Origin: Lutibacter sp. B2
GTDB lineage: Bacteria; Bacillota; Clostridia; Peptostreptococcales; Thermotaleaceae
DNA: 44,145 nt
Direction of reading: 5' to 3'
NCBI GenBank assembly: GCA_015686845.1
Contig: JADPRS010000029.1
Location: forward strand, 1 to 44,145
A model generated the notes under the pieces. It saw nothing but the letters and a program-made list of their open reading frames with translations. It did no database searches and was not told the origin of the DNA. This document shows, piece after piece, positions 8,422 to 16,021 of this stretch (positions are counted from its first letter, which is position 1; each line of letters begins with the position of its first letter). A program made the translations under genes and the position numbers.

Positions 8422-9312
8422 TTGAAGAAGAGTTTTGTATACTTATTGATGATAATAATGATAATAACCATAAGTGGTTGTGAATCTAAAAAATTAGATA
8501 ATTCGAATCGGGAGAAAAAAATTACTGTAGCCGTATCAATCGTACCGCAAGAAAATTTTGTTAGGGCGGTGTCGGGAGATTTAGTAAATATTATAACCAT
8601 GATACCGCCAGGAAATAGTCCTGCAAATTATCAACCAACACCTAAACAAATGATTGAATTCAGTGAATCTAAGGTTTATTTTTCTATGGGTGTGCCTACT
8701 GAGGAAGCGAATATTTTGCCGAAGGTAGAAGATTTAAACAAAGATATAAAAGTAGTCTCATTAGCTGATAAAGTAGGGGAAGTTTATCCACATCGTACTT
8801 TCTCTGAAGAAGCCCATGACCATAGTGGAAGAGATCCTCATATTTGGCTTTCTCCAAAACGTGTCAAGGTTATGATAAAAGTAATAAAAGATGAGTTAAT
8901 ACTACTTGACCCTAATAATAAATCTACTTATGAAAAAAATGCAGATGAATATATAGCAAAGCTTGATGAAGTTGATCATGAAATCAAAGATACATTAAAT
9001 GGATTTAATCAACAGTCATTTATTATATACCATCCAGTATTAGGATATTTTGCTGATGATTATGGATTGAAAATGATGGCTATAGAAGAAGACGGAAAAG
9101 AAACTACTGTTAAGAAATTGCAAGAGGTTATTGATTTGGCGAAAAAAGAGAATATTAAATTTGTGTTCTATCAACAAGAATTTGATAGTAAGCAAGCTGA
9201 AACCATAGCAAAGGAAATTAGAGGAGCCACTGTTAAAGTAGCACCATTAGCTCCAAACTATATTGAGAATTTAAAATCTATAGCAAATACATTTAAAGAT
9301 GTACTAAAATAG
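8422..9312 (+). CDS. znuA: Metal-binding lipoprotein of an ABC transporter (ZnuA type)
   Basis: Start TTG 8422 is chosen because AAAGGAG lies 9 nt upstream and the protein then begins with a lipoprotein signal peptide (KKSFVYLLMIIMIITISGC, lipid Cys 20). It is an SBP_bac_9 (ZnuA/TroA) cluster A-I protein that captures a divalent metal outside the membrane. Visible ligand regions are DPHIWL (138-143), the His of HPVLGYF (204) and an acidic region after QQEFDS. A short His-rich loop lies at 124-134. The usual first ligand His in the SPHxYEPTP motif is missing: residues 66-74 read SPANYQPTP. Zinc is inferred from the neighbours znuC, znuB and the Fur-family gene; manganese or another metal is possible. 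Confidence 0.85.
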   Translation: MKKSFVYLLMIIMIITISGCESKKLDNSNREKKITVAVSIVPQENFVRAVSGDLVNIITMIPPGNSPANYQPTPKQMIEFSESKVYFSMGVPTEEANILPKVEDLNKDIKVVSLADKVGEVYPHRTFSEEAHDHSGRDPHIWLSPKRVKVMIKVIKDELILLDPNNKSTYEKNADEYIAKLDEVDHEIKDTLNGFNQQSFIIYHPVLGYFADDYGLKMMAIEEDGKETTVKKLQEVIDLAKKENIKFVFYQQEFDSKQAETIAKEIRGATVKVAPLAPNYIENLKSIANTFKDVLK

Positions 9313-9323
9313 GAGGAAATTGG

Positions 9324-10058
9324 ATGTATGATATTGAGATCAATGATGTAAGTGTCAATTATGGACCAATATGTGCACTCCAAAACATTAATTTAAAGGT
9401 TAAGAGTAAAGAATTTTTAGGAATAATAGGACCAAATGGTGGTGGGAAGACGACTTTAATTAAAGCATTGTTAGGATTATTAAAACCCACAATAGGTTCA
9501 ATTTCTATAAAGGGGAATCATACGATTGGGTATGTTCCTCAATTCACATTTTTTGATAGAAACTTTCCTATTAATGTTCTGGATGTAATCCTTATGGGGA
9601 GATTACCAAAAAAAATCAGCTTGTTCCATAGATATTCAGCTAAAGATAAAAAACGGGCAGAAGAGATTATGGATAAATTAGGAATACTGGAATTTAAAAA
9701 TAGACAAATTGGACAACTATCTGGAGGACAATTACAAAAGGTACTTATAGGAAGAGCTTTAATTACAGATCCTAAAATTCTTATATTAGATGAACCTACG
9801 GCTAGTCTAGATACTAAAACAAAAAAAGAAATATATGAAATATTAAAAATGCTCAACGAGGATAAGACGATCCTTATTGTTAGTCATGATATAGAAGAAC
9901 TATTTTCATATATAGATTCTGTTACATATATAAATAAAAAGTTACATTATCATAAAAATGATTCAAGTTTAAATCATGAAGATATTAAAAAGAGTTGTGG
10001 ATATTCAGTTAAACTTTTTAGAGAAAAGGAGATTCAAAATGATCGAATCATTATTTAG
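9324..10058 (+). CDS. znuC: Metal ABC transporter ATPase (ZnuC type)
   Basis: This 244-residue nucleotide-binding protein energises uptake through the ZnuB channel. It shows Walker A GPNGGGKTT, the signature LSGGQLQ, Walker B ILILDEPTA and the switch His in IVSHD. A GGAGG-type site precedes ATG 9324, 11 nt after znuA. The C-terminal tail runs past the ABC core (EDIKKSCGYSVKLF), and its last 20 nt overlap the start of znuB, which suggests translational coupling. Confidence 0.93.
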   Translation: MYDIEINDVSVNYGPICALQNINLKVKSKEFLGIIGPNGGGKTTLIKALLGLLKPTIGSISIKGNHTIGYVPQFTFFDRNFPINVLDVILMGRLPKKISLFHRYSAKDKKRAEEIMDKLGILEFKNRQIGQLSGGQLQKVLIGRALITDPKILILDEPTASLDTKTKKEIYEILKMLNEDKTILIVSHDIEELFSYIDSVTYINKKLHYHKNDSSLNHEDIKKSCGYSVKLFREKEIQNDRIII

Positions 10059-10881
10059 GTATTCATTTCTTCAAAATGCCTTTATGGCTGCTTTTTTAGC
10101 TAGTATTGTATGTGGCATAATAGGAACAATTATCGTTGAAAAACGATTGGTTAGTATGAGTGGAGGCATAGCACATGCTTCATTTGGAGGAATTGGTTTA
10201 GGATATCTATTAGGGATAGAACCTATAATAGGAGGGCTTGTATTTTCCATATTAGCGTCTTTGGGTATATCTACCATAAAAAGAAAAACCAATACGAATT
10301 CGGATACATTAATAGGGATGTTTTGGGCTGTTGGAATGGCATTAGGCATATTGTTTATTTCTCTAACGCCTGGATACCCGCCTGATATGACCTCTTATTT
10401 ATTTGGAGACATACTTACAGTTTCTTCAATATATATAAAGATGATGGCAATATTAAGCATCATAATAATATTTTTTATTATGAGTATTTTTAATTATTGG
10501 AGAGCATATCTGTTTGATGAAGAATTTACTAAAGTAATAGGTGTAAATGTTTTGGTATTTGAATATATTTTATTTATATTAATAGCTTTAACGATAGTGA
10601 TTCTTATAAAAGTTGTAGGAATTATATTATCAATAGCATTATTAACGATTCCACCAGCTATAGCAAAATTATTTACGTATAATCTTAAGAAGATGATGAT
10701 CGTGTCTAGTTTATTAGGGGTTGTATTTAGTATTAGTGGATTGTTTATATCTTATCAGTACAATATTCCTTCAGGTTCAACGATTATATTATTATCTGTA
10801 ATAGGGTATTTTGTAGTTGGTAGTAGTAGTAAATTGTTCAATAAAATAAAGTTATACAATGTAAAAAAAGAACTGATTTAG
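10039..10881 (+). CDS. znuB: Metal ABC transporter permease (ZnuB type)
   Basis: This 280-residue ABC-3 family permease has about eight hydrophobic segments and the conserved VEKRLVSMSGGIAHASFGGIGLGYLLG block, as well as the TIPPAIAKLF segment near the C-terminus. ATG 10039 is preferred because AAAGGAG sits 7 nt before it, inside the end of znuC. Two permease copies form the membrane pore for the cation delivered by ZnuA. It is the last gene of the operon and is followed at once by a terminator. Confidence 0.92.
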   Translation: MIESLFRYSFLQNAFMAAFLASIVCGIIGTIIVEKRLVSMSGGIAHASFGGIGLGYLLGIEPIIGGLVFSILASLGISTIKRKTNTNSDTLIGMFWAVGMALGILFISLTPGYPPDMTSYLFGDILTVSSIYIKMMAILSIIIIFFIMSIFNYWRAYLFDEEFTKVIGVNVLVFEYILFILIALTIVILIKVVGIILSIALLTIPPAIAKLFTYNLKKMMIVSSLLGVVFSISGLFISYQYNIPSGSTIILLSVIGYFVVGSSSKLFNKIKLYNVKKELI

Positions 10882-10917
10882 AATGATTTAGTCAATCACT
10901 TTGAATCAGTTTTTTTA
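10871..10917 (+). terminator. Terminator of the znu operon
   Basis: AACTGATT (10871-10878) pairs with AATCAGTT (10904-10911), with an inner GATTTA..AATC pairing, followed by TTTTTT. The left arm overlaps the znuB 3' end. Confidence 0.7.
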
Positions 10918-10962
10918 TGAATACAAGATAAAAATAAATATTCGAAAAATTATAAAAAAACA

Positions 10963-10991
10963 TTGACAGCATTACAAATAATTGATACTAT
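10963..10991 (+). promoter_or_regulatory. Promoter of the GltS-like carrier gene
   Basis: TTGACA (10963-10968), 17-nt spacer, TACTAT (10986-10991). This is a good match to the sigma-A consensus, 130 nt before the start codon, leaving a leader of about 128 nt. Confidence 0.7.
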
Positions 10992-11039
10992 TACAACAAT
11001 AACCATTTATGAATACGGCTGATGAAGTGATTAATTAAT

Positions 11040-11090
11040 AAACTTTTACCATTTTCTATTAAAAGAAAGATGGTAGGGGTTTTATTTTAT
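11040..11090 (+). terminator. Terminator-like hairpin inside the leader of the carrier gene
   Basis: A 16-nt stem (11040-11055 with 11067-11082, several G-U pairs, centre ACCAT/ATGGT) is followed by a U-rich stretch. It ends only 37 nt before the start codon and about 45 nt after the promoter, so it may act as an attenuator. A second ACCAT at about 11002-11006 could pair with the same ATGGT as an alternative fold. Confidence 0.5.
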
Positions 11091-11126
11091 AAGTAGATTC
11101 AATAAAGAATACAAGGGGGAATATTT

Positions 11127-12317
11127 ATGAGTTTGATGATGGCATTTTGTACAGTTCTTATTGTATTAACGATTGGAGATGTTGTATCTACAAAAACAAA
11201 AGCTTTTGTACCATCGGTTTTTGTATCAGCAATCATATTTCTAATTGGGTTTTGGACTTTTTTTCCAAGTGATATCGTTTCTTTAGCAGGATTTACACAA
11301 CCTGTCATTATTCTATCTATGTATTTGTTAATAACACATATGGGGACGATGCTGAGTGTAAGAGAGTTAATTTCTCAATGGAAGACCATTGCTGTAGCAT
11401 TAGCAGGAATTATTGGTATATGTTTATTAACCTTAACAATTGGTAGAGTTTTATTCGGTATGGAGGCCGTTGTCATAGGAACCCCACCTTTAACAGGAGG
11501 TATTGTAGCGGCTATTTTGATGTCAGAAGCAGCAACAGCAAAAGGGTTACAAGACCTGGCAGTACTTGCAATTATCATGTATGTTATGCAAGGATTTGTA
11601 GGATATCCACTAACTGCAATCATGCTTAAGAAAGAGGGTAAAAGATTATTAAATATATGGAGAAGCGGAGCAATAAAGATTAAAAAGAATACACAAGATG
11701 AACTGGCTACAACAGTAGAAGAAAAAAGTAAATTTATGATTTTTTCACCACTTCCTAAAAAATATCAAACTACATATATGCTTCTTGCAAAATTAGGTTT
11801 AGTTGCTTGGTCAGGAGTAGCTTTTGCTGGACTTATTGATAATATCATATCAAAATATGTTATTTGTTTAATGTTTGGAGTGATAGCATCAGAAATAGGT
11901 TTTTTGGAAAGGAAACCACTAAATTTATCAGGTTCTTTTGGATTTTTTATTACAGGGTTAATGGCATTTATATTTACAGGATTAGCTAAAGCTACACCAG
12001 AGATGCTAGGTCAAATTGTTGTACCATTGGCAGGTATTATTGTTTTAGGGGTTTTGGGTATGGCTGTTTTATCTATGTTCGTAGGTACAAGGTTAGGTTA
12101 TACAAAAGAAATGTCTCTTGCTATTGCACTTACAGCTTTATATGGGTTTCCGCCAAATTATATTTTAACAGAAGAAGCAGTAAAGGCATTAACAGAGGAT
12201 GAAGAAGAAAAAAAATATTTGATGGATGAGATGTTACCAAAGATGTTGGTAGGAGGATTTACTACAGTTACGATTGTTTCTGTTATTGTTGCAGGTGTTT
12301 TTGTAAAGATGCTATAG
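11127..12317 (+). CDS. Multispanning membrane carrier, GltS-like
   Basis: The 396-residue protein has about ten to twelve hydrophobic segments. Two Gly-rich turns (GTPPLTGGIVAAI, then ALYGFPPNYIL in the second half) recall the inverted-repeat carriers related to the sodium:glutamate symporter GltS. I do not recognise a close named family. A charged loop near 175-205 separates the halves. The next gene, 43 nt downstream, is an M20 amidohydrolase, so the likely job is import of an N-acylated amino acid or small amide that the enzyme then splits. ATG 11127 follows AAGGGGG. The substrate is inference only. Confidence 0.65.
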   Translation: MSLMMAFCTVLIVLTIGDVVSTKTKAFVPSVFVSAIIFLIGFWTFFPSDIVSLAGFTQPVIILSMYLLITHMGTMLSVRELISQWKTIAVALAGIIGICLLTLTIGRVLFGMEAVVIGTPPLTGGIVAAILMSEAATAKGLQDLAVLAIIMYVMQGFVGYPLTAIMLKKEGKRLLNIWRSGAIKIKKNTQDELATTVEEKSKFMIFSPLPKKYQTTYMLLAKLGLVAWSGVAFAGLIDNIISKYVICLMFGVIASEIGFLERKPLNLSGSFGFFITGLMAFIFTGLAKATPEMLGQIVVPLAGIIVLGVLGMAVLSMFVGTRLGYTKEMSLAIALTALYGFPPNYILTEEAVKALTEDEEEKKYLMDEMLPKMLVGGFTTVTIVSVIVAGVFVKML

Positions 12318-12360
12318 GCCGATAATAACATTAAAATTATTATATATGGGGTGATGGATT

Positions 12361-13527
12361 ATGGGTATTAAAGAATTGGCAAGACAAGACAAAGAGTATG
12401 TAATTGATTTAAGAAGAGAGTTTCATATGCATCCTGAACCAAGCTGGCATGAGCAAAGGACTGCTAAAAGAATAAAAGAAGAACTAGATCAGATGGGCAT
12501 ACCATATGTTTCGGTAGCAGGTACAGGGGTTGTAGCAACTATACAAGGAAACAATGAAGGAAAGGTTGTTGCACTAAGAGGAGATATTGATGCATTACAA
12601 GTAAATGAAGCAAATGATATTTTTTATAAATCTCAAAATGAAGGGATTATGCATGCTTGTGGTCATGATGGACATGGTGCTATGCTTTTAGGAGCAGCTA
12701 AAATTTTAAACCAATTAAAGCATGAAATAAATGGAACAGTAAAATTATTTTTTCAACCAGCAGAAGAATTAGCTGAAGGTGCAGCGAAAATGGTTAAAGA
12801 AGGTGTCATGGAAGGTGTAGATAGTGTATTTGGTATTCATCTATGGAGTGATTTAGCTTATGGAACTGTATCTGTAGAAGCAGGAGCACGAATGGCATCA
12901 GCAGATTTGTTTAAGATTAGAATAAAAGGAAAAGGTGGGCATGGCTCCCTACCACATCAAGGGGTAGATGCAGTCATTGTAGCTTCTGCACTTGTTATGA
13001 ACTTACAATCTATTGTAAGTCGAGAAATCAGTCCTCTAGAGGCTGCAGTTGTAAGTGTAGGAAAGATTCAAGGGGGAACAAGATTTAATGTTATTGCTGA
13101 TGAAGCAGTACTTGAAGGAACGACAAGATGTTTTAATAATAAAATTAGAGGAGAATTTCCTGAAATTATTGAAAGAATTGCTAAAAATACAGCAAGTAGT
13201 TATAGAGCAGAAGCATCAATAGAATATAATTTAGGAACACCTGCAACGATTAATGAAGCAGAGTGTTCAAGAATTGCTACAAAATCAGTAGAAAAGCTAT
13301 TGGGTAAAGAAGGTATTGTGAAGTTTGAAAAAGTTACAGGTGGAGAAGATTTTGCAATGTACTTAGAGAAAGCTCCAGGGGCTATTGCATTTGTTGGTAT
13401 AAGAAATGAAGAAAAAGAAGCAAACTATCCACACCATCATCCAAGATTTAACATGGATGAAGATGCATTAGAAATTGGAACAGCACTTTATGCACAATAT
13501 GCAATAGATTTTTTAAATGAAAAATAA
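12361..13527 (+). CDS. M20 family amidohydrolase (hippurate/N-acyl-amino-acid hydrolase type)
   Basis: The 388 residues match M20D amidohydrolases, cytosolic dimetal enzymes that cut amide bonds of N-acyl amino acids, hippurate or related compounds. Metal-site motifs are visible: RGDIDALQ, HACGHDGHGAM and FQPAEE with the catalytic Glu pair. The dimerisation domain carries KGGHGSLPH, and GGEDFAMYL with a late HHHPRF complete the set. There is no signal peptide. It follows the carrier gene with its own site (GGGGTG), and both are probably one operon. The exact substrate is not decided by sequence; indole-3-acetyl and benzoyl conjugates are among known family substrates. Confidence 0.88.
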   Translation: MGIKELARQDKEYVIDLRREFHMHPEPSWHEQRTAKRIKEELDQMGIPYVSVAGTGVVATIQGNNEGKVVALRGDIDALQVNEANDIFYKSQNEGIMHACGHDGHGAMLLGAAKILNQLKHEINGTVKLFFQPAEELAEGAAKMVKEGVMEGVDSVFGIHLWSDLAYGTVSVEAGARMASADLFKIRIKGKGGHGSLPHQGVDAVIVASALVMNLQSIVSREISPLEAAVVSVGKIQGGTRFNVIADEAVLEGTTRCFNNKIRGEFPEIIERIAKNTASSYRAEASIEYNLGTPATINEAECSRIATKSVEKLLGKEGIVKFEKVTGGEDFAMYLEKAPGAIAFVGIRNEEKEANYPHHHPRFNMDEDALEIGTALYAQYAIDFLNEK

Positions 13528-13561
13528 GGAATGAAAAAACCTGGGAAACCTCGGAAACCTC

Positions 13562-14718
13562 GGGACAGTTAACAAAATATCAACATAAAAGAATATTTTA
13601 AAAAAGTTTAGGCATACTATTATCAAACTAAGAAAGGATGATCGTATGCCTAGAATAGCTAGATTAAAAAGCAATGACTCTATATTTCATATTATGGTGA
13701 GAAGTATAAGTGAAATACAATTATTCAAAGAAAATGAAGATAAAGACAGATATTTGGGTTTAATAAAAAAACATATGAAAAAGTTTGGGTTCAAAGTATA
13801 TGCATATTGTCTTATGGATAACCATGGACATCTAATAATAGATTCAAGTGGAGCAGACATATCAAAAATAATGCATGGAATAAACTTTTCGTATGCGGCA
13901 TACTTTAATAGAAAATATAAAAGACATGGACATGTATTTCAAGACAGATTTAAAAGTAAAATAATAGATTCGGAAAGATATTTAATTACACTATCAGCAT
14001 ATATTCATTCAAATCCTACAGATATAAAAAAATATAAGAAAAAACCGCAGAAATACAAATATTCTACCTTGAATTTATATTTAGGATGTAGAAAGGATCC
14101 ATATGGCATAGTAGATGAAAAATATGTGATGAGTTTATTTAGCAATCAAGTAAATAAAGCTAGAGAACAATATTTAGAATTTGTACTAGGATATAAAAAT
14201 GAAGAAATGAATATGAAAGTAGAATTTACAAACGAAGAAACAGAATACAGAAGTGAAAGAGTGATTCATAAGAGAGACTATACCCCTAAGGATATAGTAA
14301 AATATGTAGCAGCATATACAAAAATAGAAGAGAAGAAAATATATATAAAATACAATAAAGAAGCTACAGTTAGTAGATCATTAGTTGCTTTATTAATGAA
14401 GAGATTTTGTAATTTTTCGCATAAGGATATATGCAAAGTGATAGGAAATATAACAAGTTCAAGGATATCAAGTTTATGCACAATGGCAGTAGAAATTGTG
14501 ATGGGAACTAGTATATACAATAAAATAATAGATGATTTTATATATAGTGAAGTAGTATAAAAATAAAAAACTAAATAGGCTTATTCAATCTGGGCTAATA
14601 GGGTGCAGATTATTTATGATGCTTAGAAGTGGATTAAAGGGGTTAGAAATGTGGATTTATTGAGACGATTGTATAAAAAACCATATTTCAAATAGATAGA
14701 AAAATAATTAACCGTCCC
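13562..14718 (+). mobile_element. RAYT element with REP-like inverted ends
   Basis: The transposase gene lies between GGGACAGTTAA (13562-13572) and TTAACCGTCCC (14708-14718), inverted copies with one mismatch. The right end is followed by a T/C-rich tract. Just before the left end, GGAAACCTC occurs twice in tandem. The same ends recur, as a close pair without a gene, at 26341-26406. The boundaries are taken from the inverted ends; single-domain RAYTs normally do not move as classic IS, so mobility of the whole unit is uncertain. Confidence 0.7.
13646..14560 (+). CDS. REP-associated tyrosine transposase (RAYT, Y1 HUH family)
   Basis: This is a single-strand-DNA nicking enzyme of the IS200-like TnpA_REP family, thought to copy or move short REP palindromes. 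The HUH metal site is in AYCLMDNHGHLII, and the Tyr of SAYIHSNP is the probable nucleophile. The start MPRIARLKSNDSIFHIMVR is typical of the family. At 304 residues it is longer than minimal members: a C-terminal part (from about 205) resembles a helix-turn-helix region (SLVALLMKRFCNFSHKDICKVIGN). ATG 13646 follows AGAAAGGATGATCGT. The flanking GGGACRGTTAA motifs and the remote doublet at 26341 are the likely substrates. Confidence 0.9.
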   Translation: MPRIARLKSNDSIFHIMVRSISEIQLFKENEDKDRYLGLIKKHMKKFGFKVYAYCLMDNHGHLIIDSSGADISKIMHGINFSYAAYFNRKYKRHGHVFQDRFKSKIIDSERYLITLSAYIHSNPTDIKKYKKKPQKYKYSTLNLYLGCRKDPYGIVDEKYVMSLFSNQVNKAREQYLEFVLGYKNEEMNMKVEFTNEETEYRSERVIHKRDYTPKDIVKYVAAYTKIEEKKIYIKYNKEATVSRSLVALLMKRFCNFSHKDICKVIGNITSSRISSLCTMAVEIVMGTSIYNKIIDDFIYSEVV

Positions 14719-14811
14719 TTTCTTTTTCTCTTTCTTCTTTTTTTTCTCATAAAAGAGGTTAAAAAGAAGTTTTATAGAAAAAATATATATAGACTAAGGA
14801 GGGCGTAGTAT

Positions 14812-15705
14812 ATGAAAGTAATATTAATTTACAATCCTTTTGCAGGGAATAGAGTGTTTAAAAATCATTTGGATTATGTAATTGAAAAATTTCAACAACA
14901 AGGTCTTCAAATAATACCGTATAGAATGGATAGCCAAGAGTCTTTATATAAAATGATTTCTGAAATTGATGAAAAAGAATATAACAAGATATTGATTGCA
15001 GGTGGAGATGGCACCATTAATCAAGTTGTTAATGGACTTTTAAAATATAACATTCAGTTACCTGTGAGTATTTTCCCTGTTGGAACTGCAAATGATTATG
15101 CACAATATTTTAATTTACCTAAAAACATTGAAGAGATGACAGAAATAGCGTTAGGGGATCATTATACTTATAGTGATGTAGGATATGTAAATGATCAATA
15201 TTTTATCAATGTTGCAAGTTTAGGTTTTTTAATTGACATTAGCCAAAAAACAGACCCTAATTTAAAAAACAATTTAGGCGTATTAGCATATTATTTAAAG
15301 GGTATAGAAGAATTGCCCAAAATGAAACCCATAAATGTAAAGGTAAGTAGTAAGGAAATAAACTATATTGGTGAAATATATTTTATGTTAATTATGAATG
15401 GAAAATCTGCTGGAGGATTTAAAAAAATAGCTCCTTTGGCTTCTACAAATGATGGGTTATTAGATATTTTTATATTTAAAAAATGTGCACTATACGAATT
15501 AATACCTTTAATGTTGAACGTTGTTAATGGGGAACACATGAATAATGCACATGTTATTTATTTTCAGACAGATGAATTAACGGTTGATTGTGATGGCAAC
15601 ATAGGAACAGATTTAGATGGGGAAAAAGGGTCTACTTTTCCATTGGTTATTAAAACAATTCCTAAAAAGTTGAAAATAAATATCAAAAATAATAGTATAA
15701 TATAA
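14812..15705 (+). CDS. Diacylglycerol kinase-family lipid kinase (YegS/DagK type)
   Basis: The 297-residue protein starts MKVILIYNPFAGN and holds the catalytic loop IAGGDGTINQVVNGLL and the FPVGTANDYA motif. These are hallmarks of the DAGK_cat/YegS fold, which phosphorylates diacylglycerol or a related lipid at the membrane face. The C-terminal half (AGGFKKIAPLASTNDGLLDIFIFKK, then DCDGNIGTDLDGE) is also conserved. ATG 14812 has AAGGAGGG upstream. It stands alone between the RAYT element and the structured region at 15726. The exact lipid substrate is open. Confidence 0.88.
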   Translation: MKVILIYNPFAGNRVFKNHLDYVIEKFQQQGLQIIPYRMDSQESLYKMISEIDEKEYNKILIAGGDGTINQVVNGLLKYNIQLPVSIFPVGTANDYAQYFNLPKNIEEMTEIALGDHYTYSDVGYVNDQYFINVASLGFLIDISQKTDPNLKNNLGVLAYYLKGIEELPKMKPINVKVSSKEINYIGEIYFMLIMNGKSAGGFKKIAPLASTNDGLLDIFIFKKCALYELIPLMLNVVNGEHMNNAHVIYFQTDELTVDCDGNIGTDLDGEKGSTFPLVIKTIPKKLKINIKNNSII

Positions 15706-15725
15706 AAACTTGTTAAGTATATATA

Positions 15726-15870
15726 AGGCATATTGAAAAAATAAATTAGCCATTTTACTGGTTATTTGAATTATTTTCTTCGTTATGGAGTCGTTTACAT
15801 ATGTTCAATATACTCGCTCACCATGCCTGGAAAATAATCCGAATTCCTCAGTGTCTTGACTAGTTTGTTT
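15726..15870. repeat. Structured intergenic element with nested inverted repeats
   Basis: AGGCAT and TATTGAA (15726-15737) pair with TTCAATA (15804-15810) and ATGCCT (15823-15828). Inside lies an AT-rich palindromic stretch around 15739-15778 and an ATGGAG..CTCACCAT stem (15785-15824) with bulges. A T-rich run follows near 15868-15875. It could be a non-coding RNA, the 3' structure of the lipid kinase mRNA, or an end of a degraded insertion sequence. I do not recognise a named family. Confidence 0.4.
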
Positions 15871-15892
15871 TTTTTATATGCTTAAAATTTTA

Positions 15893-15921
15893 TTGACAGT
15901 TATAAAGGGATTTAGTACAAT
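15893..15921 (+). promoter_or_regulatory. Promoter of the sugar kinase operon
   Basis: TTGACA (15893-15898), a 17-nt spacer and TACAAT (15916-15921) form a near-consensus promoter, directly followed by a LacI-type operator. Confidence 0.8.
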
Positions 15922-15925
15922 TAAC

Positions 15926-15941
15926 ATGGAACATGTTTCAT
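15926..15941. promoter_or_regulatory. LacI-family operator 1
   Basis: ATGGAACATGTTTCAT is a near-perfect palindrome of the LacI/GalR type, 4 nt after the -10 box, where a bound repressor would block initiation. It matches the second site at 18497-18512 at 13 of 16 positions, with the same ATGGAAC half-site. Confidence 0.75.
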
Positions 15942-16021
15942 AGTGTTCTAAATTGGATTTTTACTACGAAAAATGTAGTTTAATATTACATAAAATATAA
16001 AAACAGAAGAAGGAAATGAAT

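Noticed and set aside
10998-11040. GGCTGATGAAG stretch in the carrier leader as a hammerhead ribozyme
   Set aside because: CTGATGA is present, but the required GAAA core and stems are not.
13528-13562. Tandem GGAAACCTC repeats considered as the start of a CRISPR or satellite array
   Set aside because: Only two copies, no spacers and no cas genes; it is more likely part of the RAYT left flank.
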